Shown one piece after another: positions 1 to 11,200 of a stretch of DNA of 64,000 nucleotides; the stretch's first letter is position 1, and the number at the start of each line of letters is the position of its first letter. Source of the DNA: Posidonia oceanica (taxonomy: Eukaryota > Streptophyta > Magnoliopsida > Alismatales > Posidoniaceae); the NCBI GenBank assembly GCA_037176725.1, contig JAZBRS010000060.1:58742001-58806000 (forward strand), given 5' to 3'. Under the pieces are notes generated by a model. The model made no database searches and was not told where the DNA came from. It saw nothing but the letters and a program-made list of their open reading frames with translations. A program made the position numbers and the translations under genes.

Positions 1-1
1 C

Positions 2-661
2 ATCTCTGATAATGGCACGAACTTCATTGCCAAAAGAACTGAGGAGTTCCTACAGAATTTCAGAATCAAGCATCACCGCTCCTCACCATATCGGCCTCAG
101 ATGAATGGAGCAGTGGAGTTTGCTAACAAGAATATCATCAAAATCATGAAGAAGATGGCGGAAACCCACAAGGACTGGCACGACCAGCTCCCGTACGCAC
201 TCTGGGCGTACAGGACATCAATCCGGACCTCAACAGGAGCCACCCCGTACTCGCTGGTGTACGGCATGGAAGCAGTATTACCCGTCGAGGTGGAGGTCCC
301 CTCGCTACGAATCTTACGAGAAGTTGAGTTGGAAGAGGCAGAATGGGTCGAAGACTGCTGCGTCCAACTGAATCTGATTGATGAGCATAGACTACAAGCC
401 ATGCATAACGCTCACTGTTACCAGAAGCGAATGGCTAGAGCATTCCTGAAGAAAGTCCGGCCCAGAAGCTTCCAGCCCGGGGATCTCGTTCTGCGTGCCA
501 TTCATCTACCCGACAGTTGAGGCAAATTCCGACCTAACTAGTGCGGTCCCTTTGTAGTCAAACAGATCTTCTCAGGCGGTGCAGTAACTCTTGAGGACAT
601 GGACCAGGTCGAGCAGTCCGAGCCAGTCAACATGTGCTACCTCAAGAAGTACTATCAGTAG
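2..661 (+). pseudogene. Tat-lineage Ty3/gypsy pol, integrase 3' part (two in-frame stops)
   Basis: The reading frame is open from base 2 and belongs to a polyprotein that starts outside the window. It begins with the integrase core motif ISDNGTNF, which holds the second catalytic Asp. PYRPQMNGAVEFANKN follows and carries the catalytic Glu, then the segment with TSTGATPYSLVYGMEAVLPVEVEVPSLRI, which is characteristic of plant Tat elements. The C-terminal part (QPGDLVLR, then FVVKQIFSGGA) is the DNA-binding tail, ending KKYYQ at 659-661. Two codons are broken: TGA at 518-520, where element D has CGA, and TAG at 539-541, where D has TGG. Both are C-to-T type transitions. The integrase would have joined cDNA to host DNA in the nucleus; this copy cannot make a full-length product. 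Confidence 0.9.
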
Positions 662-1922
662 CTGGGAGTAGCCCTTGCGGATCCTTCCTCCCACTTGTCA
701 TATCTCCACCACTCGCATGTCTTTGTATCTCTTTTCGCTCTACCTCCTCCGTACTTTACTTCATCCCATTTCCTACATTTCCTGACATTGCAGCACTCCC
801 GTGCGTCCCTGCTCATCTCGTTCACATTCCTCATCAAATCATGCATTGCATAGCTGCCCGGTGATGAAAATCGGAGGTGCTTGCCTGCTGCGAAAGGAGT
901 CTCCCGACTTCACCTGATACTACTTAGACGTCTTGACTAGTGAGGGAGCCACCACTCAATGAAAGCGAGCGAAGTGCCCAAACTCCTAAAGACTTACACT
1001 CCTAGAAGAGTGCTAGGTGTTAGCCAGGAAGCAATACACATTTCAGCTTAGATATGCAAGAAAAGAGAGAAAGAGAGAGCCAAAAGTCGGTACCCGAGAG
1101 ACCCTAACACCCACTTCCCCTAAGGAAGGGGCAGCGGAGACCTACAAGCCAAAAGAGAAAGAAAAATGAAAAAAGAATGAAAAGGAAAAAAAAGAAAAAA
1201 CAAAAAAAAAACCAAGGAAAAAGGAGAATGATGGAAAAGGAAAGGGAGGGAGACAAAGGCCCCATTCCCGCAAAAAAAAAAAAAGCAAAAAAAAGAAAAA
1301 GGGAAAAAGAGAATAAAGGCAAGCAGGGTAACCCCGCACCTCTCACCTACCCTAGAAAAGAGTCAAAGCCCAGATCAGGTCCTCCTCGCTTCCAAAATGG
1401 GAATGAGGAGAGCCCTGCACACCGACATAAAAAAGAGAGAAGGAAGAGGTAGGAGCAAGTGTAAGTCCTTGAGAGTTTGGCATGGAGCCCGTCCACTCTA
1501 CACCACCACCAAACATCACCAACACCCTTTCCTAGAGTGCCACCAACAAATCAGGAGTCCGAGTAGAGTCCGGTGAGTTAGGGACCGCTCCTTTCTTATG
1601 CAGCAGACACCAAAGCACCCCAATACTGAGGGCAAACTACACCAATCACGCATGCATCCGCATTTTCCAGTCATCTCCACTCCTTCTGATCATTCTACTC
1701 CACAAAAGCTTACTCCAGCGCTGAGACAGTACTTCTACTCAGCACGCGTTGGCACCGTCAGGTTGCAACAACCCGGGACTCCCGCCAATCCCCGCCGCAT
1801 CGACAGAATTTCTTTGCTTACATATGTTCAATTGCCATAGTCTGAATTTTTTACTGTTTAAATGTGTTGGACTGTCTCTACCAGTTTCAGAATCTGCTTT
1901 CCGATAATAGTCTTGTGTCTAT
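662..1922 (+). other. Spacer between pol and the DUF7745 ORF
   Basis: I see no convincing coding sequence. It contains a block around 840-1020 (including a stretch near 930-950) that recurs in reverse at about 32880-33000 in element D, so it is an inherited part of the element. A purine-rich tract (1141-1330) and a moderately complex stretch leading to the ATG at 1923 follow. A splice acceptor upstream of the DUF7745 ORF is possible because Tat elements are known to use introns, but I cannot prove one. Confidence 0.7.
1141..1330 (+). repeat. Purine/A-rich tract downstream of pol
   Basis: About 190 bases are almost only A and G with long A runs. Element D has the equivalent A-rich tract on its sense strand at 32300-32640, in the same position between pol and DUF7745. 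The lysine-rich and phenylalanine-rich frames across it are composition artefacts. Confidence 0.75.
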
Positions 1923-3209
1923 ATGAGATCTGATAATCCACAGTCTTGGCAACAGGTATCTGAAGATTTTGTGACAGCCGTCCGCCTACATTCTGCAATC
2001 TGCGCAATGGGTTTCCCCACTCTGGTGACCCCGACACACTGTTCTGAGATCCTGCGAGAATGGATCGGCAAGCTTACCAAAGATGACTGTGAGAAGCTGC
2101 GCCTGTGGGGCATTCCGACCAGGTTGCTAAAGGCTGCTGATGTAGAAGTAAGCCGCCACCTCCTGTGTGCTGCTGCGCGATTCTGGAAACCAGCACACCA
2201 TGTCTTCCGTTTCGGTAGAACTGAACTGACACCTACACTGGAAGAAGTGCGCCGGATTTGTGGCTTTTCCAAGATCCTGGGGCCGCCCATCTTCATGAGG
2301 CGTGACGGATACATCGCAGTCCTAAAACAGCTGACCGGCCTCTCTACCCGAAGTTGCCAGCAGAAACTGATTTGCACCAGCGGACTCATGCCTCTGCTTC
2401 GCCTAGCGTATTTTGATGATATTGTGGAAAAGCGCGCCGAACTCGGAGACGAGCTGTGGCTCCGAGGGTTTGTCACCCGTTTCCTAGGCGAACTGGTCTT
2501 TACTCATGGCAAGACGACGGTGGCCGTCGAAATCGCTGAAATAGCACTCGCTGTGGTGACTCGCCAGATAGACCTGGCACCGGTTGTCCTGGCAGAGACG
2601 TACCGCGGACTGGACCGCATCTCGCATCGCTACCGCCACTTCCATGGTTGCGGAGCACTCATTCAGGTCTGGCTAGCCGCACACACTGAGATAGACCTTC
2701 TGCGCCCCCAAGTACATGCTTTCGAGGCCTACTGCAACAGTGGCCATGCCAAGGCAGTCAAGAGCGTCAAGGAAGAACACGAAAGGCTATCAGGACTGAC
2801 AGATGACACAGTAACCTGGCGCATCATTCCTTCTGCGGCCGAACCATTCACTGTCTTCTTCAATGCGCGTGACATGCGGTTGGTTGTGCTACCAGGATTC
2901 ACCACGGGTGTGGAATACCACCCTATCAGAGTCATGCGCCAGTTCGGCTTCCGGCAAGATGCCTATGTCGACAGCACAGCACCTAGGCTCCTTCAAGAAT
3001 ATCCCCTCAGTACAATTGCCCCGACGAAGGAGCTGGCCAACCTAACGCAGCATGGGGTGCGATCAACAGACATCGTGGCTATAAGAGGTGTGCGATGTAC
3101 TCCTGAGTACATCGCTGAAGTCCAGGACCTCTGGCCCATTGACGAAGTCCCGCCAAGCGGTCCCTTGTTCCCTGACTCTGGAAAATCGAAGAAGGCCCGA
3201 ATCAGTTAG
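1923..3209 (+). CDS. DUF7745 (plant mobile domain-like) accessory protein of a Tat retrotransposon
   Basis: This is an intact 428-codon frame from ATG at 1923 to TAG at 3207-3209. The sequence fits the plant DUF7745 family: FGRTELTPTLEE near residues 98-108, LGELVFTHG near 189-197, APVVLAETYRGLDR from about residue 219 followed by FHGCGALIQVWL, and YHPIRVMRQFG near 332-342. The C-terminus is short and basic (SGKSKKARIS). I see no signal peptide or membrane helix. Family members occur beside plant Ty3/gypsy polyproteins and their biochemical function is unknown. It lies about 1.26 kb downstream of pol on the same strand, and element D has its homologue in the same position, so it belongs to the element. 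An alternative start is the ATG at 2008, equivalent to the only clear start in D (31679). This is the only copy in the window without a stop. Confidence 0.8.
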   Translation: MRSDNPQSWQQVSEDFVTAVRLHSAICAMGFPTLVTPTHCSEILREWIGKLTKDDCEKLRLWGIPTRLLKAADVEVSRHLLCAAARFWKPAHHVFRFGRTELTPTLEEVRRICGFSKILGPPIFMRRDGYIAVLKQLTGLSTRSCQQKLICTSGLMPLLRLAYFDDIVEKRAELGDELWLRGFVTRFLGELVFTHGKTTVAVEIAEIALAVVTRQIDLAPVVLAETYRGLDRISHRYRHFHGCGALIQVWLAAHTEIDLLRPQVHAFEAYCNSGHAKAVKSVKEEHERLSGLTDDTVTWRIIPSAAEPFTVFFNARDMRLVVLPGFTTGVEYHPIRVMRQFGFRQDAYVDSTAPRLLQEYPLSTIAPTKELANLTQHGVRSTDIVAIRGVRCTPEYIAEVQDLWPIDEVPPSGPLFPDSGKSKKARIS

Positions 3210-5122
3210 AGCCGTCATGCAGCTGTCACTCTATTTTCCTTTCAAGTTGTGCTGTACTTTTTAGCCTGCCACAGGCATGTAACCAACAGTTCTATCAATG
3301 CAAAAGCGTTTTGTGCTGGCTGTTCACATTTCAAAGCTGATTAATGCATTCCATGCTCCTTGCCGCACACATCCGGAGGCCCCTGGCCCGACTTGTTGCC
3401 TGCGTGACGAAAGTCCTCAGCAAACGACCCAGGCTCCAGGATCTCTGCGGACCCGCGTCGTCAAATCCTGCTACCGGACATCCCCAGCTGCGTCTTCATC
3501 GGGCCGGTACCCTAAACTTCTCGTCTGACAAACACGTCAGTTTTGTCCATCCTTCGCCTTTCGATGCCAGGGACGTTTCGACCAACCCCTGGTATCACCC
3601 TGATACCATGGTATCTCATCCATGTCACCACCTTCCTCTTTGCTGGCCGATAAGTCCGATATCTTATCAACTTTTTTCAATCAATCAATCTCATTATTAT
3701 TTCATCCCCTCCTTGCCGGCCGATAAGTCCGATATCTTATCACCTCTTTATCAAGCAATCTCATCATTATCTCATCCCCCTCTTTAGCAATCAATCTCAT
3801 CATTATCTCACCCCCCTTCTTTAGCAATAGCTCTCATCATTACCTCATCTCCCTTCTTTAGCAATAGCTCTCATCATTATCTCATCCCCTCTTATCAAGC
3901 AATCAATCACTCACCAATCGATCACTCATCAATCAATCACCCAGCAATCAATCACTCACCAATCGATCACTCATCAATCAATCATTCATCAATCAAGCAC
4001 TCTCAGGCTGATATCCTAAACTATCTGCTCTCAGGCTGATATCCTAAACTATCTACTCTCAGGCTGATATCCTAAACTATCTGCTCTCAGGCTGATATCC
4101 TAAACTATCTGCTCAAGCTAATATCCTAAACTATCTGCTCAGGCTGATATCCTAAACTATCTGCTCTCAGGCTGATATCCTAAACTATCTGCTCTCAGGC
4201 TGATAACCTAAACTATCATCTCGGCCGATCCATGGTTGGCCCGCAGTTGTGTTATACGGCTGACACCCAGTAACTGTCACTCGTAATTGCCCTTTCCAGT
4301 TGATAGGACTGTAAACTATCGTTCCAGTTGATAGGACTGTAAACTATCGCTCTTGGCTGATGATCCAAAACTCATCCTAGGCTGATAACCTAAACTATCA
4401 CTGGCAATTACGTTATACGGCTGATATCCAGTAACTATCCCTTGCAATTGCTCTTTCCGGTTGATAGGACCGTAAACTATCATTCTCTGGCTGATGATCC
4501 AAAACTCATCCTAGGCTGATAACCTAAACTATCACTCGCAATTGCATTATACGGCTGATATCCAGTAACTATCACTCGCAAACACCCTTTTCCAGTTGAT
4601 AGGACTGTAAACTATCGTTCCAGTTGATAGGACTGTAAACTATCATTCTCTGGCTGATGATCCAAAACTCATCCTGGGCTGATATCCAAAACTATCACGG
4701 GTTTGCGTTATACGGCTGATATCCAGTAACTATCCCTCATAATTGCTCTTTCCGGTTGATAGGACCGTAAACTATCGCTAGGCTGATAACCTAAACTATC
4801 GCTAGGCTGATAACCTAAACTATCACTTGCAATTATGTTATACGGCTGATATCCAGTAACTATCCCTCATGGTTTGCCCTTTCCAGTTGATAGGACTGTA
4901 AACTATCGTTCCAGTTGATAGGACTGTAAACTATCATTCTCTGGCTGATGATCCAAAACTCATCCTAGGCTGATAACCTAAACTATCACTTGCAACCATG
5001 TTATACGGCTGATATCCAGTAACTATCACTCACAACTGCACCTTCCAGTTGATAGGACTGTAAACTATCGTTCCAGTTGATAGGACTGTAAACTATCGTT
5101 CCGGTTGATAGGACCGTAAACT
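3210..5122 (+). repeat. 3'UTR of element A, first copy: nested tandem repeats
   Basis: After the DUF7745 stop come about 370 bp of unique sequence, a damaged hairpin (3586-3608), two GGCCGATAAGTCCGATATC motifs with TTATC partners (about 3648 and 3718), and short repeats with CATCATTATCTCATCCCC and AATCAATCACTC cores (3660-4000). An array of a 28-bp unit (about 4005-4215, core GGCTGATATCCTAAACTATC) follows. From 4240 a mosaic of dyad repeats is arranged in blocks recurring every 130-163 bp (TATACGG at about 4414, 4548, 4709, 4839 and 5002). Almost every unit has the form GATA...TATC. The copy stops abruptly at 5122, where the second copy (to 14180) continues differently. Confidence 0.85.
3586..3608 (+). 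other. Damaged copy of the conserved 3'UTR hairpin
   Basis: The left arm CCCCTGGTATC (3586-3596) and loop ACCCT are intact. The right arm is cut short after GATACCA by a deletion of about 23 bases relative to the second copy at 12621-12647. The deletion creates a new palindrome, GATACCATGGTATC. Confidence 0.7.
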
Positions 5123-6263
5123 GTAAAAGAGTAAAGATGTTAGAGGTTGTATGCAATAAAGAGTTATTAGGGGTGGCATGAATGGCACACGTGCAAATGA
5201 ATGTCCTAAGATGCGCTCTCTCACCATGCATGTCCTGAGTAGATGACCTACTAGGACGCACTCAAGGGTAGTGGGTTTAGACAGACTCTAGGTCAGAAAA
5301 AGCAGGTCCCCTGTCTAACTCCCGGCCCAAAGCTCAGGTAATGACAGGGTGGTGCGTTGGTGGCCTCAACCTCGCCTAAGCGTAGGAAGTACCCTCCACT
5401 AACACCGACACGACCCCGGACAAGGGGGGACAGACCGACCGACTCACACCATGCCAAAGCATTGGGGTGAGGGGCCGGAGCCATCCTTCGCAGACTGTGG
5501 GTGGACTCAGAAGAGAGGATGCATGCTTTCTAAGATGAGTCGATCATGCAAGATGTTTTAGAGTCTTTTACTTGCGTTTTATTAACCAGAAAGGGGGAAA
5601 ATTGCAAGTTATTGGCTCTAGTTGTGCTTAGAAGTTATTGTTTAACTTTATTGTAGCTTTTAGATTAAGCAAAAGGGAAAGCAAACATGTTTCTACTCTC
5701 CTAGGCATGGCATGTGCGAAAGGGAAGAAAATCAGTCAAATATGGCAGGCAAACAACATACAACATAACAAAAGGCAAGTGCATGGCATGTACGAGTGTT
5801 TGTGAGCATGGTAGTGAAGAGAAAGCATTCATTATGTCAAAAAGCATGTATGCAGAGTATGTGCGTGCGTGGTGACATAGCAAAGGTGTAAAAGAAGCAT
5901 TCAACATTCAAAAGGCATGTATCGTTGCCAAACAAATACGTAGGCATGCAATGTGCAAGAAATGAAGCAATAACAAGCAAGCAGGACAAAGAAAGCAAAG
6001 ACAGGTAAGCTGTAAAGCAAATAAGAGCAGAGGGAAGGAAAGAGGCAAGCAAACAAGCAAGTTAGACAAAGCAGAGCAAGACGGAGCAAAACTAAGGCGA
6101 AAGCAGCCGAAAGGGGGTGCAAAACCTAAGCGAAGTAACCACGAGGCGACTTGCTAGGAGTTTGCACAGGAAAACGAGCAAAACAGACAAAGGAAACACA
6201 AAGGCAAACAAAGAAAGCAAATCCCAAGCGAGCGAAAGCGAAAGCGAAAGCCGGAGTCTAGTA
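5123..6263 (-). other. 5' leader (untranslated) of element X
   Basis: This is non-coding leader between PBS and gag; the gag end is lost. The segment 5290-5520 is clearly homologous to 39260-39500 in element D (shared CAGGTCAGAAAA and GACAGGGTGGTGCGTTGGTGG). The part nearest the LTR (5700-6260) is A-rich with many GCAAG/AAAGCAA words on the plus strand, also as in D. No credible ORF is seen. Confidence 0.7.
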
Positions 6264-6281
6264 TCCCCAGCGGAGTTGCCA
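6264..6281 (-). promoter_or_regulatory. Primer binding site of element X
   Basis: The minus-strand sequence TGGCAACTCCGCTGGGGA lies one base inside the LTR end. It is an 18-base tRNA 3'-end complement beginning TGG, as expected for a CCA tail. Tat/Ogre elements typically use an arginine tRNA, and this fits that pattern. It differs from the D PBS at one position (A for G, a C-to-T type change). Confidence 0.8.
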
Positions 6282-6589
6282 CTGTAGTAATCCCAGTGTT
6301 CGGATCGTCCATGCACGATGCCAAAGCTCGCGTGCACCGATCGGAATCAGGCTCACTATTAGCGGCTATGTCCGAGAAGGAAGACCTAACTCGAAAACAT
6401 TTAAAAGAGGGAAAAAGGAAAAGAAAAGAAGAAGATAAGACAAAATCGGAGTCACCACCAAGTCTATTAAATCGGAAGACGAGGAAAACCGGAGAGATGC
6501 GTGAATAATCACGCAAAACCAAGCAAAAGACGCAATGCAAGGCAATGCAAAAGAAATGAGATGCAAATGAATGCAAATGATGTGACTCG

Positions 6590-6720
6590 TGCCTAGGATA
6601 AGGGCAATATGGTCATTGCGGGCCAAGAGAGGGTAAAGACTCCTGTTACGCGCGGGGAAGGTGTTAGGCACCCCCGACACGCCCGAGAATCGGTCTTTCT
6701 AGGCTTACGCTCGCATATGC
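6590..6720 (-). other. Conserved U5 block, LTR X
   Basis: A block of about 130 bp, far more conserved among the LTRs than its surroundings. It includes GGTGTTAGGCACCCCCGACA, CGAGAATCGGTCTTTCTAGG and CTTACGCTCGCATA. Copies lie at 19927-20062, 21619-21750, 40494-40622 and 57794-57922. A GGTGCCTAACACCTTCCC-type sequence recurs in plant Tat LTRs. Confidence 0.7.
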
Positions 6721-7089
6721 AGGGAAATGCAGATTTTGAATGCCTAAGTGCCAATGAATGCCTGTCTAAATGCTCAAAGGTGTGCTCTAAGTGATGAAAG
6801 ACAATGCAAGAAAGTAAACGTGCAATCTAAGCGCTCAGCAACGCTGTCTGTGTTCCGAACCGGGCGAAACCTGGCTCGTGAGAACTCCGGACAGTAAGCA
6901 TCACTGCCCTATATGCAAATGCGGGCAATAAAACAAAACAGCGGGGAAAACAGGCAATGCAAGCGACAAGCGAGAGGAAACAGCGTAAAACAGTGCGAGG
7001 AACGAAACAAGAATGCGAAAAGATGCGAAAACAAGGTTGACATGCAAAATGATGCAAGGAACGGAACAAGGACGCAAAACGGTGCGGAA

Positions 7090-7545
7090 AACGAAAGAAG
7101 GGTGCAAAACCGGGCAAGAGAAACAAGGGCACGCAAGACGAGACGAGAAAACGAAAGGGCAGGCAAAACGGTGCAAGAAAACAAGACTGCACGCAAAACG
7201 AGGCGAGGAAACTAAAGGGCACGCAAAACGGTGCAAGACAAAGAAGCGACACGCAAAACGGAGCGAGAAAACAAGACTGCACGCAAAACGGAGCAAGACA
7301 AAGAAGCGACATGCAAAACGGTGCGAGAAAACAAGACTGCACGCAAAACGGTGCGAGAAAACCAAAGGCATGCAAAACGATGCGAAACAAAGAAACAGCA
7401 CGCAAAACGAGGCGAAAAAACTAAAGGGCACGCAAAACGGTGCAAGACAAAGAAGCGGCACATAAAACGGTGCGGGAAAACAAGACTGCACGCAAAACGG
7501 AGCGAGAAAACTTGAAAGCACGCAAAACGGAGCAAATGGCATGCA
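7090..7545 (-). repeat. 30-bp tandem repeat in the U5 of LTR X
   Basis: About 15 units of a 30-bp sequence with core ACGCAAAACGGTGC, alternating two types (one with GAAAACAAGACTGC, one with AAGACAAAGAAGCGAC). Because 30 is divisible by three, several repetitive frames stay open on both strands; these are artefacts. Other LTRs have fewer units at the same place (C about 8, D5' about 5, D3' about 3, E about 7). Confidence 0.85.
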
Positions 7546-10500
7546 AATGAATGCAGTGCAGGGGTTCAGGAGGACATACCTGGAGATCCGGGAGTCTGAT
7601 CGGAGATCTGCTTGGTCCATGCTGAAGAGCACTTCGCTGCGGTCGCCTGGGCAGCTTACTCGAGGAGATCCAACGGTCGGATTGAAAGATATCGCAGCTT
7701 CGGAGCAGAAGGGCCAGAACAGGAGAGAAGAACAGATCTAAGTGTTCAGGAGGTCCTAGGGGTGTGCTGAAGGTCCTCCCAAGTGAAGGGGAGTTAAAAG
7801 TGCCTAGTGTATGCAAGGGGGATGCTTAAATGCAAGATTAAATGAATGCAGAATGCGTGCAAAAGCAAGAAAAGACAAGGAAAAGCAATTTGGAAAGAAC
7901 AGGAATTCAAAAGCATTTTTGAAGAAAGAAAGGGGCTAAAATGCAAATTTTCCAGAAAACAGGGGTTCTGGGGAGTCCGGGAATGCAAGTGGAGGGCCTA
8001 CATGCAATTTTGCAAGCATAGGAGTTAAAATGCAACTTAGGGGCAAAACAGTCTTTTTACATGGTTTTTGAAAGATGCAAAGGTCTATGTGTGATTTTTA
8101 AATCATGCAGGGTCCGAAAATGCGATTTTATATGGAAAACATGCTCTGGAATCATGATCTGGGGACTGAAATGCAATACTTGGAAAAACCAGGGTTGAAA
8201 ATGCAATGTAATAAGCTAATATGCATGCAAAATGGTTACTGTCCATTTAAAATGGACCTATATGCAAATATGCAAAACCAGAAGGTAAAACATGCAATGC
8301 AGTATGGAAAAATCAAAAATAAAACCTAGGTTTCTACAGTGCAGGAGACTTAAATGGAAAATCAGTAAAACACAGGGACATGGAATGCAATGTGATATGG
8401 TAAAAATAATGCATATAAATGAACTGATTTAGGACAGGATTGACATGCAATAATGGAAAGCAGAGGGATCAAAGCATAAAATTTTATAACTAAAACGCAC
8501 AGTAACTGGATCTAAATGCAAATACTGAGAAACAGGGATAAAATGGGCAATTTAGCATGGTTTTAAATCAGAAACTAAGCATCTTAAATAAGCTAAGGAC
8601 CAGAACGCAAAAATAAGAAAACTTAAGGCAGAAATGTAATATTTGCATTAAAACCATATAACTGAGAAAATAATGCTACAGTGGTCGCCGGCGGTGAGAG
8701 TACTGTAGCAGTGAGCTTCCAGTCCTCACCACCGCCGGTACAGGGGAGTTGGGGAAGCGCTGAGCGGCGGAGGCTGCTGCTGCCGTCCGTGCGGAGCTCC
8801 GGGGGCTATCGGGAAGCCATTCTGCTGGCTGGAGCGCTGTGAAGGCCGGAGATCGTCGCCGGGGAAGAAGGTCTGACCGGCGAGTCGAAAACGGAGCAGA
8901 AGGGCCGGAAGCCTGCTTCTGAGCAGCGGAAAAGCAGAAGAGGAAGGAGGGAGAGCTAAGGGGGGAAGAGAATACCTTCTCCCGCGTCTGGTGTGTGCTC
9001 CCGACCTCGGCAGTGTCGGAGCTGGCCGGCGATGCTCGACTGGTTGCAGCGGCGATCTCCAGCGGCTCGCGGTGGCTGGGATCCTCTCAAGGTGGTCCTC
9101 CGGTGCTCCTCGGTCAGTCAAGCAGAAGCTTTGCAGCTCGAGTGAGGAACTGAAGTTTTTGAGTCCTCAGATTGCAGCCGGAGGTGGGGGGCTCTGTCTG
9201 CTGCTCGTCCGGTGGAGTGGCAGCTTCCGGTGGACTGTTGGAGGTCTGGCGAAGGGATCTGGACGATTGGCTGAGGGTTCTGGAGCGTATGGAGTGGGTT
9301 TGAAGATGGGACGATTTTCTGGTCCGAGGGGAAGGCAGGTGTTTGTGGTGGATGATTCGGCCTGTGGTGAGGGAGAAGGCTGAAGGTTGGGTGCTTCTGG
9401 AAGGTGGTGTTTCGGCGAGTAATAGGGCGGAGTTTGGGAGGAGTTAGTGGTCTGTGGCGGGGGGAATTTCTGGGAAGGGTCGGTGTTGGATTCCGGGCGT
9501 TTGGGGGTGAAATGCGGGTTGTCTTCGACGGAGGAAGGAAGGGGAGAGTTGCAGGAGATGTTGGTGAGATTGGGGGACGAATCCTGGAGGATTTAGGAGG
9601 TGTTTTGGGTGTTGGTTCGCAGCTGAAGGAAGAGGCCGAAGTCTGGTGTTTTTTGGTGGATTTTTGAGGAAGAACGGCTCTCTCTCTTGCTGGGGATTGC
9701 GCTGGAATGTTCGGTCCCTCTCCCGGGTGAACTCTCTCCTCTTTTCTCTTCTCTTCTCCTCCCGATTTGGCTCTGATTCCTGCCGACTTTCCTGCCCTGA
9801 ATTCTGACCATTCCTCTCTTAGCTTTGCAGGTCTGAGACCACGGCAGGAGCAAGGACGCTTCGGCGCACGCCAGCCCGGCTCGAGCAGGAGGTGGTAGGC
9901 CGGGCAGAGCTGCAGGCGGCGACTACTGTAGCAGCTGGCACGCGGGAGAGGAAGGAAGAAGAAGGTGCTGTAGCTGTGGGTTGGGCTGAGGTTTGAAGAA
10001 AAAAAAAAAAAAAAAGGAAAAAACAGGGTAACGGGCTGATGAGCCCAGTAAGGAAAAGAGAAAAGAAAATTGAGTAGAGAGAAAGAAAGAGAGGGAAAAG
10101 AGGAGAAATAAAATAGGAAAAAATAAGATAAAAATAAAAAAAATATTAGATGAATTGGGTTGTAGGTTAGGTGTTTAATTGGATTTTTTAATGACTGTTT
10201 TTAGGTTAATTATTGTGTTTTAGGCTTAGTTAGGGTTTTAGGGTTTTATTTGTTGTTAATTCATTTTCCACTTGATCAAGTGTTGGTTAAATCTTTTTAA
10301 ATTGTTTTCTAAAATTGTGTTTTCTTGTTAAGTGTTTTAGGATGTTAATTAGGATTTTTAGGATTTATTTTCATATTAATTAAAAGGGTTTTGGGCTTTT
10401 TAGTTCTAGTCTTTTATGTTTTTCTTCTTTAAGTCTTTTGAACTATGTTTTTTATTTTTATTTGTTAATTCTTCTTGATGTTTTTTAGTTGTTTTTTTTT

Positions 10501-11130
10501 TTGTTTGATTAAGTGTTTTTAAGTCTTTCAACTGTATTTTCTTTTTCTTTTTTAATTAAGTTTTTATGTTGTTTTTTTCTTATGTTTATTAGGTTAAGTC
10601 TTTTGCCTCCTTTAATTACTTGTTTTAGTGTTTGATTTTTAATTCTTCTCTTTAGGGTTTGTTTTTTAATTCTTTTAGTGGGGTTTTTACTTTTGGTAGG
10701 TTCTGACTTTATTTCAGTTTTTTACTTGATTTTACAGCATTCTCTTTTAGCTTGTTTTATATTTTTTAATTTGCATGCTTGGTTTTCTTTTTAGCTTGAT
10801 TTAATTAAGTTTGAGTTTTTAATCTCTTGTTTAATGTTTTTTAATTATTTTTCTTGGAACTCTGATTTGTTTCTTTCATGTTTTGGGGTTTTACAGATTT
10901 TTAAGGATTTTTATGGGTTTTTCCAAAAGAGAGAAGAAGGAAAAGAAAAAGAAGAAGAAAAGGGAAAAAAGGAGAATAAAAAGGGAAAGAGATAGGTTTG
11001 ATGGAAAAGGTTTTTAAAATTCAGGGAAAATGTTAAAAATAAAATAAAAATAGGAATAAGATAGAGAAGGGATAGGATTACAAAGAGGGCCCACAGCCAA
11101 GCCAGAAAAAGGGCAAGAAGGGGATGAAAA

Positions 11131-11200
11131 GAGAGACGATAATCAGGAGAGAGAGAGGAGAGAGAAAACGATAATCCTGGAGAGAGAAAACGATAATTCA
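11131..11200 (-). promoter_or_regulatory. GATAATC / GAGA repeat in U3 of LTR X
   Basis: Three GATAAT motifs (ACGATAATC, ACGATAATC, ACGATAATTC) are separated by GAGAGAGA tracts at about 25-bp spacing. All five LTRs keep the block about 400-480 bp from the U3 end. This is a candidate transcription-factor binding cluster; function is inferred. Confidence 0.5.

Noticed and set aside
1104..1452. Lys-rich and Phe-rich frames across the purine tract
   Set aside because: Composition artefact of A/G runs; the D equivalent (32408-32825) is not homologous at the protein level.
6827..7632. Cys/Phe-rich and Lys/Arg-rich frames up to 243 codons in LTR X
   Set aside because: They are translations of the 30-bp U5 tandem repeat in several frames, and equivalent frames are broken in other LTRs.
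10229..10247. TTTAGGG-like repeats suggesting interstitial telomere sequence
   Set aside because: Only two imperfect units, at the same position in every LTR; better explained as a telo-box in U3.
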